A stretch of DNA of 27,569 bases, from the NCBI GenBank assembly GCA_036244975.1, contig BTTE01000036.1, positions 1 to 27,569 on the forward strand, given 5' to 3'. Below, piece after piece: positions 1 to 6,917 of this stretch (positions are counted from its first letter, which is position 1; each line of letters begins with the position of its first letter). The notes below the pieces were generated by a model. It was given only the letters and a program-made list of their open reading frames with translations, did not search any database and had not been told where the DNA came from. The stretch comes from Sulfidibacterium sp036244975. Its GTDB lineage: Bacteria > Bacteroidota > Bacteroidia > Bacteroidales > F082. The position numbers and the translations under genes are program-made.

Positions 1-154
1 TTAAACCGGCTTTGTGTTTTTCCAAGGACATCCATTGAGGTGTGGGCTTTAATGTGATTACTGCGGAATCCTTGTCTCAGAATTCATTCCACCGGTATCC
101 GAATGATTTTTCCGGAAAAAAGAAACCCGGATTATTCGTATTGTTTAAATATAT

Positions 155-162
155 TACTTTTG
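155..162 (+). promoter_or_regulatory. Candidate -7 promoter box for topA
   Basis: TACTTTTG is an exact match to the Bacteroidota -7 consensus TAnnTTTG and lies about 43 bases before the topA ATG. I see no TTG at the usual 17-23 base spacing upstream, so only the -7 element is supported. Bases 1-154 hold no convincing gene: all three forward frames hit stops early, and the minus frame ending at base 1 is stopped within 17 codons. Confidence 0.45.
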
Positions 163-204
163 CAGCGCATTTTTTAAAAATGTGAATACATAAAATTTTT
201 GAAT

Positions 205-2532
205 ATGGCCAAAAACCTTGTGATTGTCGAGTCCCCCGCCAAAGCCAAAACTATCGAGGGTTTTCTCGGAAAAGATTATACCGTTAAATCCAGCCTGGGG
301 CACGTGATGGATTTAAACTCCAAAAAGCTCAGCGTAGATGTGGAAAACGATTTTGAACCACAGTATGAAATTAGCCCTGACAAGAAAAAACTTGTAAGCG
401 AGTTGAAAAAAATGGCCAAGGCAGCGGAAACAGTCTGGCTTGCTTCTGATGAAGACCGTGAGGGTGAGGCCATTTCGTGGCACCTTTTCAATGCACTCAA
501 ACTCAATGAACAAAAGAGTAAACGCATTGTCTTCCATGAAATCACCAAATCTGCCATTCTGAATGCCATTGAAAATCCGAGGAGTATTGACAAGAATCTT
601 GTTTCGGCACAGCAGGCACGCAGGGTGCTGGATCGCCTCGTAGGTTACGAGCTTTCTCCCCTGTTGTGGCGAAAAGTAAAACCTTCGCTTTCTGCCGGCC
701 GGGTACAGTCGGTGGCTGTCCGGCTGATTGTGGAAAGAGAAGAAGAGATTAAAAATTTCAAAACCTCTTCGGCTTTTCGTACACTTGCCGGGTTCCGGTT
801 AAGCGACGGAAAAGATACTACCCGTTTTACTGCGGAGTATGCCGAACGTTTCAAAACTTTTGAAGAAGCCAAAAGTTTCATTGAAAAACAGGTTGATGCC
901 ACTTTCCAGGTTGATGCCGTGGAAAAAAAACCCGGCAGAAAAACGCCTGCACCACCTTTCACCACCTCCACACTGCAGCAGGAAGCTTCCCGAAAACTGG
1001 GATTTTCTGTTGCCAACACCATGCGTGTGGCACAGCGGCTTTACGAATCGGGCCGCATAACTTACATGAGAACCGATTCTGTGAATTTATCCGGTCTGGC
1101 CATCGGAGCGGCCAAAGCCGAAATCGAATCGCTTTTTGGTAACGAGTACGTAAAGGTTCGCAAATATACCACACGAAGCAAAGGCGCCCAGGAAGCACAC
1201 GAAGCCATACGCCCGACTTATCTGAACCGAACTTCCATCAGTGGTACGCGCGAAGAGCAACGGCTCTATGAACTTATCTGGAAAAGAACCGTTGCCTCGC
1301 AAATGAGCGATGCCATTCTGGAAAAAACCAACGTAAAAATCAAATCTTCCGGTGCTGACAAAATGTTTGTGGCTAACGGAGAAGTCATCAAATTCGATGG
1401 CTTTCTGAAAGTATATCGCGAAAGCGTCGAAGAAAACGGTGATGAAAAACAAGATGTTTCTCTGTTACCACCCATGGCCAAAGGAAATCTACTGTTCTTG
1501 CCGGAGATGAAATCGGTGGAGACTTTTACCAAACATCCTCCCCGTTATACCGAGGCAAGCCTCGTACGAAAAATGGAAGAATTGGGGATTGGGCGGCCAT
1601 CTACTTATGCACCAACTATTTCCACTATCCAAAAACGCGAGTATGTGGTGAAAGAAAGCCGACCCGGTGAAAAAAGAGACATCAGAAACATTATTCTGAA
1701 AAACGGACAGGTGGAAGAAAAAATCACCAAAGAAAATACCGGCAACGAAAAAGCCAAACTTTTTCCTACGGATATTGGTACTTTGGTGAACCAGTTTTTG
1801 CTTCAGCATTTCGATGACATCATCAACTACAATTTTACATCCAATGTGGAAAAGGAATTTGATGAGATCGCCGAAGGTAAAAAAACGTGGAACAATATCA
1901 TCAAAGAATTTTATGGTCCTTTTCACAAAAAAGTTCAGGAGACCCTGAAAAATTCCGGAAAATTCAGCGGCGAGAAACTGCTTGGACAGGATCCCAAAAC
2001 CGGGAAAAATGTATATGTTAAAATCGGACGTTATGGCGCCATTGCTCAGATTGGCGATACCGATTCGGAAGAAAAACCACGCTTTGCCGGATTACAAAAA
2101 GGACAGAGCCTGGAAACAATTACACTGGAAGAAGCACTGAAACTTTTTGAATTTCCCCGCAGTATTGGTGAATACGAAGAAGCAGAAGTTACTGTGGCTA
2201 TTGGCCGTTTCGGCCCTTATGTAAAACACAACAAGCTTTTTTATTCCATTAAAAAAGAATACAACCCTGCTTCGGTTACACTGGAAGACGCCATTCAGAT
2301 TATTGAAGACAAACGGAAAGCGGAAAAAGAAAAACTTATCAAAAGCTACGACAAAGACCCCGATGTGCAAGTACTGAACGGCCGCTGGGGACCATATCTT
2401 GTTATTAAGAAACAAAATTACAAGATCCCCAAAGATATGGAGGCCGCCTCTTTGACACTCGAAGATTGCTATGCCATTGCCAAAGACCCGAAAAACATGC
2501 CGAAAAAACGGTATGTAAAAAAGAAAAAGTAA
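205..2532 (+). CDS. topA: DNA topoisomerase I (type IA)
   Basis: Type IA topoisomerase, which relaxes negative supercoils by transient single-strand cleavage through a 5'-phosphotyrosine link. The Toprim domain is at the N terminus (VIVESPAKAKTIEGFLG, residues 5-21) with the acidic SDEDREGE motif at 81-88. The active-site Tyr287 sits in GRITYMRTDS. The C-terminal third carries several Toprim_C_rpt-type repeats built on GRYGAI, GRFGPYV and GRWGPYL and ends in a lysine-rich tail. There are no C-terminal Cys4 zinc fingers, unlike E. coli TopA. The 775-aa length is normal for Bacteroidota. I chose ATG at 205 (MAKNLVIVES); an in-frame TTG two codons upstream is a weaker alternative. A -7 box lies upstream at 155-162. 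The gene stands alone or leads into the downstream arginase-fold gene 111 bases away. Confidence 0.97.
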   Translation: MAKNLVIVESPAKAKTIEGFLGKDYTVKSSLGHVMDLNSKKLSVDVENDFEPQYEISPDKKKLVSELKKMAKAAETVWLASDEDREGEAISWHLFNALKLNEQKSKRIVFHEITKSAILNAIENPRSIDKNLVSAQQARRVLDRLVGYELSPLLWRKVKPSLSAGRVQSVAVRLIVEREEEIKNFKTSSAFRTLAGFRLSDGKDTTRFTAEYAERFKTFEEAKSFIEKQVDATFQVDAVEKKPGRKTPAPPFTTSTLQQEASRKLGFSVANTMRVAQRLYESGRITYMRTDSVNLSGLAIGAAKAEIESLFGNEYVKVRKYTTRSKGAQEAHEAIRPTYLNRTSISGTREEQRLYELIWKRTVASQMSDAILEKTNVKIKSSGADKMFVANGEVIKFDGFLKVYRESVEENGDEKQDVSLLPPMAKGNLLFLPEMKSVETFTKHPPRYTEASLVRKMEELGIGRPSTYAPTISTIQKREYVVKESRPGEKRDIRNIILKNGQVEEKITKENTGNEKAKLFPTDIGTLVNQFLLQHFDDIINYNFTSNVEKEFDEIAEGKKTWNNIIKEFYGPFHKKVQETLKNSGKFSGEKLLGQDPKTGKNVYVKIGRYGAIAQIGDTDSEEKPRFAGLQKGQSLETITLEEALKLFEFPRSIGEYEEAEVTVAIGRFGPYVKHNKLFYSIKKEYNPASVTLEDAIQIIEDKRKAEKEKLIKSYDKDPDVQVLNGRWGPYLVIKKQNYKIPKDMEAASLTLEDCYAIAKDPKNMPKKRYVKKKK

Positions 2533-2560
2533 GCTTTTAACAACACTTTTTGCAAAAGCT
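2532..2560 (+). terminator. Weak hairpin after topA
   Basis: AGCTTTT (2532-2538) pairs with AAAAGCT (2554-2560) around a 15-base loop and is followed by GTCTTTTT. The stem is only 7 bp and A/T-rich, so it may be a weak terminator or chance. Confidence 0.25.
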
Positions 2561-2590
2561 GTCTTTTTGCTAAAATATTCTTTTCACGAC

Positions 2591-2620
2591 TTGCCGGCAC
2601 CGGATTAATTGCTATTTTAG
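2591..2620 (+). promoter_or_regulatory. Candidate promoter for the arginase-fold gene
   Basis: TTG (2591-2593), 19 bases, then TATTTTAG (2613-2620). This fits the Bacteroidota layout TTG-N17-23-TAnnTTTG with one mismatch in the -7 box. It ends 23 bases before the ATG at 2644, so the gene may have its own promoter separate from topA. Confidence 0.4.
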
Positions 2621-2643
2621 TCCCGCATAAGCATGAGTGAATT

Positions 2644-3819
2644 ATGGACATAGAGATTTATTTTGAGCCGATAAGCCTTGACCTTTCCGCATACGCAGAA
2701 CAAACCGAGGATTTTTTTGTGGGAAACCTGATTGAACCTTTTGTGAAATCCGGGCATTTTCCCGATTTGGAAGGCATTAAAATCGCATTGATAGGTGTAA
2801 ACGAAGACAGAAAATCATTAGAGAATACCGGTTGCGCCGATGGTCCCGATAAAGTGCGCGAACAGCTTTATCCGCTCTTTTCCCACTGGAACAATGTTAA
2901 AATAGCCGATTTGGGAAACATCAAGCAGGGAAACACCATCGATGATACCTATTTTGCGGTAAAAGATGTGCTGTCCGTACTCATAAAAAAGGGTGTTTTA
3001 CCCATCATTATCGGTGGCAGTCAGGACTTAACCTATGCCAACTACCTTGCCTATGAAAATATTGGTCGCGTCATTAATATTGCTGCCGTTGATCCGGTTT
3101 TCGACCTTGGACAAGACGAGGAGGACCTCAATGCGCATTCCTATCTCAGTCGCATCATCGTGCATCAGCCCAATTTTCTTTTTAATTATACCAACATTGG
3201 ATACCAAAGCTATTTTGTAAATCAGGATGCAACGCAACTGATGAAAAATCTCTTTTTCGATATCAACCGGTTGGGAAACATCCGTACAAACATTGCCGAA
3301 ACAGAGCCTATGGTGCGCAATGCCGATATGCTTACTTTCGACATGGCCGCCATTCGTGCGGCGGATGCTCCCGGAAGCTATTATGCCGGCCCCAACGGGT
3401 TGAACGGCGAAGAAGCCTGCCGCATTTGCCGATATGCCGGCATGAATGACAAACTCACCAGCATAGGATTTTATGAATTTAATCCCCGATACGACATCCG
3501 CAACCAAACCGCACTGCTGACAGCACAAATGATTTGGTATTTTCTGGATGGTTTCGACAACCGGCAACACGATATTCCTGGAAAAAACAGTAAAGATTTT
3601 ATCCGTTACCGGGTTTTTCTGGAAAATTACAAAGAAGAACTTTTCTTTTTGAAAAGTAAAAAAACCGACCGTTGGTGGATTGAGATTCCCGTAAAAAACA
3701 AAACCGGCAAAAAACAATTGAAGAATCCCTATACGCCCTGCTCGTATGCCGACTATCAACAGGCCCTGCAACAGGAAATCCCCGACCGGTGGTGGAAGTT
3801 ACAACAGAAGCTCATGTAA
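2644..3819 (+). CDS. Arginase/formimidoylglutamase-fold protein with degenerate metal site
   Basis: Member of the ureohydrolase (arginase) superfamily; relatives in this phylum are often labelled formimidoylglutamase. The fold is recognisable from IIGGSQDLTYAN (residues 122-133), AAVDPVFDLGQDE (around 150) and TFDMAAIRAADAPG (around 233). Active members use GGDHS, DAHxD and SxDxDxxDP to bind two Mn ions. Here the His of GGDHS is Gln127, the His of DAHxD is Val152, and the second Asp of DxD is Ala235. Only Asp150, Asp154 and Asp233 remain, so three of six ligands appear lost and ordinary hydrolase activity is doubtful. Residues after about 310 form an extension with two DRWW motifs. A structural or regulatory role is possible but nothing in the window defines it. 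Confidence 0.8.
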   Translation: MDIEIYFEPISLDLSAYAEQTEDFFVGNLIEPFVKSGHFPDLEGIKIALIGVNEDRKSLENTGCADGPDKVREQLYPLFSHWNNVKIADLGNIKQGNTIDDTYFAVKDVLSVLIKKGVLPIIIGGSQDLTYANYLAYENIGRVINIAAVDPVFDLGQDEEDLNAHSYLSRIIVHQPNFLFNYTNIGYQSYFVNQDATQLMKNLFFDINRLGNIRTNIAETEPMVRNADMLTFDMAAIRAADAPGSYYAGPNGLNGEEACRICRYAGMNDKLTSIGFYEFNPRYDIRNQTALLTAQMIWYFLDGFDNRQHDIPGKNSKDFIRYRVFLENYKEELFFLKSKKTDRWWIEIPVKNKTGKKQLKNPYTPCSYADYQQALQQEIPDRWWKLQQKLM

Positions 3820-3847
3820 TATCTCTTTTGACCCGGCAAGCAGAGCC

Positions 3848-4402
3848 TTACTTTTTCAATCTTTCCGGATGGTCTTTTAAAAATCCTGACCAACTGTTGT
3901 AATTTTCGGATACGGCTGTTGTATTTCCCTGAAAAAAATGGCAAACAGCAGCAGCGAGACCATCGGTAGCATCCAGCTTTGCCGGCATTTCCTGAAACTT
4001 TAAAATTGTCCTGAGCATTCCGGCGACCTGTTCTTTGGAAGCATTACCATTTCCGGTGATGGCCTGTTTAATTTTCTTTGGTGAATATTCAAAAATCGGA
4101 AGTCCTTTATACAAAGCTGCCGCCATGGCAACGCCCTGTGCCCGACCTAGTTTTAGCATCGACTGAACATTTTTTCCGTAAAACGGCGCTTCGATGGCCA
4201 GTTCATCCGGATGATATTCCTCCACCATGGCAAGCGTTCGTTCAAAAATCTTTTTTAATTTTAGCGCATGGTTTTTATACTGCGACAATTTGAGAATACC
4301 CATGGTGATCATCCGGATGTCGTTGCCCGACTGATGGATGAGCCCGTAACCCATAATGTTGGTACCGGGGTCAATGCCTAATATTATTCTTTCTTTGGCC
4401 AA
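3848..4402 (-). CDS. ruvC: Crossover junction endodeoxyribonuclease RuvC
   Basis: Holliday-junction resolvase that acts with RuvAB in recombinational repair. The RNase H-like fold carries its acidic residues at Asp11 (GIDPGT), Glu71 (AIEAPF), Asp144 and Asp147 (LDATDGLAAAVCH). At 184 aa it has the usual length. The frame opens after a stop at 4403-4405, so the only conventional start that keeps GIDPGT is TTG at 4402. The next gene starts just 11 bases away on the other strand. The 3' end converges on the arginase-fold gene with a 28-base gap. Confidence 0.96.
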   Translation of the reverse strand: MAKERIILGIDPGTNIMGYGLIHQSGNDIRMITMGILKLSQYKNHALKLKKIFERTLAMVEEYHPDELAIEAPFYGKNVQSMLKLGRAQGVAMAAALYKGLPIFEYSPKKIKQAITGNGNASKEQVAGMLRTILKFQEMPAKLDATDGLAAAVCHFFQGNTTAVSENYNSWSGFLKDHPERLKK

Positions 4403-4413
4403 TTAAAACGTTT

Positions 4414-5430
4414 ATGGCAAAATTAAACAAAACATACAACATTCTTATCCGGTTCGCCATTTTGGTGTTCACCTTTTATTTTTTGTACGAGCAGCTTTTT
4501 TACAAGCATGATTTATCCTCTTTTATGAAAAATATCGAAGTGGTAACCCGGTCTGAGAACTTTGGAATGCTGTCGATTATTGTGGCTTTATTGTTACCCG
4601 TGAATCTGCTGCTGGAAAGTCTCAAATGGCAATACCTGATGCAAAAATTAGAAAGAGTTACCATGGCAGGAGCTTTTAAAGCTATTCTGGCTGGAATTTC
4701 GGTCAGTGTTTTTCTTCCCAACCGTGTGGGTGACTACCTCGGACGGGTTTTTATCCTGAAAAAGGCCAACCGTTTGCAGGCCACTCTCGCTACCATTCTG
4801 GGAAGCATGGCGCAACTGCTTACGACCATCCTGTTTGGATTAACCGCAGTGGCATTTTTTTTACCCCGTTGGATAAGTCCGGACAGTTCCTTGAACCGGT
4901 GGGCCTTTGCAGGAGTGCTTTTCAGTATCTTCGTTGTTTCGGCTGTTCTGGTTTTTGCCTACCTGAATTTCAGTGTCTTTTCTGTGCTGTTGAAAAGCAT
5001 CAGTGGCCGCGCATACAAAAAAATAGCCCGTTATGCGGAAGTATTCTCCTGGTACAGCGTTAGAGAACTGTTTTATGTCTTTCTGATCAGTATTATCCGT
5101 TATCTTGTTTTCTCGCTACAATTTTTTCTGCTGCTAAGGATTTTTCAAATACACATCGGTTACCTGCACGCCATGATGGTGATTGGATTTATTTATTTGC
5201 TAATGAGTATTATCCCGACCATTGCGCTTTCCGAAATTGGCGTTCGCGGCTCGGTAAGTCTTTATGCTTTCGGCCTGTTTTTTGGCGTTACCCTGTCAGA
5301 GGGGTTGAGCCGTACAATAGTTGCCGCTTCTTCCGCTCTGTGGCTGCTCAATCTTGCACTTCCCGCATTGTCAGGATTATTTTTTATCTTTAAGCTCCGG
5401 TTTTTCCGCAACAATAAAAATCATGAGTAA
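4414..5430 (+). CDS. UPF0104 / lysylphosphatidylglycerol synthase-type membrane protein
   Basis: Integral membrane protein of the UPF0104 (LPG synthase transmembrane region, flippase-like) family. It is 338 aa with about eight hydrophobic helices, starting at residues 10-25 and ending in a helix near 305-328. The family signature region ILAGISVSVFLPNRVGDYLGR (from about residue 90) and the SEIGVRGSVSLYAFG segment are present. There is no cytosolic aminoacyl-transfer domain, so this is the membrane part only. The stop codon overlaps the start of a membrane glycosyltransferase by 8 bases, which indicates a translationally coupled pair, probably for making or moving an envelope glycolipid. The substrate cannot be read from the sequence. 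Confidence 0.88.
   Translation: MAKLNKTYNILIRFAILVFTFYFLYEQLFYKHDLSSFMKNIEVVTRSENFGMLSIIVALLLPVNLLLESLKWQYLMQKLERVTMAGAFKAILAGISVSVFLPNRVGDYLGRVFILKKANRLQATLATILGSMAQLLTTILFGLTAVAFFLPRWISPDSSLNRWAFAGVLFSIFVVSAVLVFAYLNFSVFSVLLKSISGRAYKKIARYAEVFSWYSVRELFYVFLISIIRYLVFSLQFFLLLRIFQIHIGYLHAMMVIGFIYLLMSIIPTIALSEIGVRGSVSLYAFGLFFGVTLSEGLSRTIVAASSALWLLNLALPALSGLFFIFKLRFFRNNKNHE
4418..4425 (-). promoter_or_regulatory. Candidate -7 box for ruvC inside the divergent gene
   Basis: Read on the minus strand this is TAATTTTG, an exact TAnnTTTG match. It ends 15 bases before the ruvC TTG and lies within the first codons of the oppositely oriented membrane gene. No TTG is present at standard spacing. Confidence 0.3.
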
Positions 5431-6556
5431 CAGAATTATACTCTTCATACTTTCCTTTTCGGCTGTGCTTTACCTGCTGATTATCCTTGTTTTCACGTCA
5501 GGCTGGCATCAGCTAAAAAGTTTTTCGTTATCGCACAGGCATCAGTACACTCCGCTTAGTGTGGTTGTCTCTTTCAGGAATGAAGCTTTCGTATTAAAAA
5601 CTTTGTTGGAGGCTCTTTTGCGACAAACTTATCCGGCTGAATTATTGGAAATTATACTTGTCAATGACCATTCGGAAGATGACAGTAAGACAATTGTTAA
5701 AAAAATTATTGCGGAAAATAAAGCGCAAAACATTCGGCTGATTGACTCCGCCGGAAAAGGGAAAAAAGCAGCTTTACGGGAGGGAATAATTGCTGCTGCC
5801 GGAACACTTATCGTAACCACCGATGCCGACTGCCACCCGCACAAAAGCTGGTTATCCGGACTAGTGGCTTTATATGAAGAGAAACAACCCAGGCTTATTC
5901 TGGGACCTGTGGTTTACGAAAACGAAACTTCTTTATTACAGAAGCTCTTCTCTCTTGATTTTATCAGCCTTGTGGCCTCGGGTGCAGGCTCCGCCGGTGT
6001 AGGACTTCCTTTTATAGGTAATGCGGCTAACCTCACTTTTGAAAAGCAGATTTATCTTGAGGCAGAAGCCAATACCATGAAAATCGGTTTTGCATCGGGC
6101 GATGATGTTTTCCTGATTCATTATGTCAAACGGAGATTTGGCAGAAAAGCCATTGCTTTCATCAAAAACGAAGAGACCATTGTGCGCACACCACCTCCGA
6201 CTACGCTGAAGGCTTTCCTTGCTCAACGTATCCGGTGGGGCTCAAAGGCGAGAGCTTACACACAACCATGGGCGCTGCTGGTGTCTTTTGCCATTTTTAT
6301 CTTTAACTTTCTGCTGACTGCCATTTTGATTTCCAGCCTGTTTATTCCCTGGTTTCTAATTATTTATGTACTGTTTGTGTTGCTTAAATTCTTCGTTGAT
6401 TTGCCGTTGCTTTACGCTTTTAGCCGTTTTGCCGGAAAACGAAAGCTGCTTCCTTTTGTGCTTCCCTTTGAAGCTGTTTACCCGCTTTACATCACTTATG
6501 TCGCCATTCGGGGGTTGTTTCCATTTGAATGGAAAGGAAGAAAACTATCAAAATGA
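5423..6556 (+). CDS. Membrane-anchored family 2 glycosyltransferase
   Basis: GT-A fold glycosyltransferase of the processive/ceramide-glucosyltransferase-like type, 377 aa. An N-terminal helix (residues 5-25) is followed by the catalytic domain: LSVVVSFRNE (45-54), LVNDHSEDD (79-87), TTDAD with the DxD at 134-136, and the acceptor-site QRIRW motif at 268-272. Two or three helices follow at about 285-345. The open frame extends upstream to 5321, but ATG at 5423 (MSNRIILFILS) is the better start: it places the membrane anchor at the N terminus and leaves an 8-base overlap with the UPF0104 gene instead of 110. Its stop overlaps a further small ATG in an ATGA arrangement. It probably adds sugar to a lipid or glycan carrier at the inner membrane. 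Confidence 0.9.
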   Translation: MSNRIILFILSFSAVLYLLIILVFTSGWHQLKSFSLSHRHQYTPLSVVVSFRNEAFVLKTLLEALLRQTYPAELLEIILVNDHSEDDSKTIVKKIIAENKAQNIRLIDSAGKGKKAALREGIIAAAGTLIVTTDADCHPHKSWLSGLVALYEEKQPRLILGPVVYENETSLLQKLFSLDFISLVASGAGSAGVGLPFIGNAANLTFEKQIYLEAEANTMKIGFASGDDVFLIHYVKRRFGRKAIAFIKNEETIVRTPPPTTLKAFLAQRIRWGSKARAYTQPWALLVSFAIFIFNFLLTAILISSLFIPWFLIIYVLFVLLKFFVDLPLLYAFSRFAGKRKLLPFVLPFEAVYPLYITYVAIRGLFPFEWKGRKLSK

Positions 6557-6645
6557 AAAGAAGTTACCGCAGCAACAAAGTTTTTGGGGAAAGTCCAGGC
6601 AAAATTATCGGGAGAAAGGGAAAGCCAAAGTTTTACGTGATGTGA
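6553..6645 (+). CDS. Possible 30-aa basic microprotein coupled to the glycosyltransferase
   Basis: A short ORF whose ATG overlaps the glycosyltransferase stop as ATGA. It encodes MKRSYRSNKVFGESPGKI followed by a basic GRKGKPKFYVM tail: 30 aa, strongly cationic, with no membrane segment. The ATGA overlap suggests coupling, but an ORF this short can arise by chance and I do not recognise the product. Confidence 0.22.
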   Translation: MKRSYRSNKVFGESPGKIIGRKGKPKFYVM

Positions 6646-6648
6646 TTG

Positions 6649-6878
6649 ATGCAACTTTTCATCGCTTTTAGATCAGACCCCGGACTGCATGGCAAAAGCA
6701 CATTGTTAATCAACGGCGGGCTAAGTTTGATTTTTCGGAATAGTTCTGTTTTTTCAACCCTTTCCAAATAGCCGTATTTGTTCTCGTACTGACAGGGATT
6801 CTGGCGATTGTAGTTGGTGCTATTCTGATAATCCTTGCCATGAAGATGAAGAATTTCTTCAACCAGTCAGGAAAATAA
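6649..6878 (+). pseudogene. Frame-broken small membrane protein
   Basis: Two overlapping frames read like one small protein. The first, ATG 6649 to TAG 6771, gives 40 aa starting MQLFIAFRSDPGLHGK. The second is open from 6744 to TAA 6878 and has no normal start. It encodes one strong hydrophobic helix (IAVFVLVLTGILAIVVGAIL and following) and a basic tail KMKNFFNQSGK, a typical single-pass topology. Adding one T to the six-T run at 6749-6754 would join them into about 76 aa. The gene could be truly broken, subject to slippage, or hit by a homopolymer sequencing error. Family not recognised. The rest of the 6557-6917 stretch shows nothing else I can support. Confidence 0.33.
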
Positions 6879-6917
6879 AACTGTTTGCAAAGAAGCCGTC
6901 TGGTTGAACCGGCCTCC

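Noticed and set aside
1..57. Open frame at the left edge (about 18 codons before a stop at 55-57) as the end of an upstream gene
   Set aside because: Too short to judge, with no recognisable C-terminal sequence. The other frames also stop quickly.
141..162. TTG at 141-143 as the -33 element for topA
   Set aside because: It is only 11 bases before the -7 box, while the phylum's spacing is about 17-23. The same short spacing elsewhere in T-rich leaders suggests chance.
3028..3771. 247-codon minus-strand open frame inside the arginase-fold gene
   Set aside because: It is antisense to a recognisable coding region. The translation shows no domain and has shadow-type composition.
6366..6671. 101-codon plus-strand frame running through the end of the glycosyltransferase
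   Set aside because: Most of it lies in a shadow frame of the glycosyltransferase. The tail beyond 6556 shares the gap with the better-supported small ORFs.
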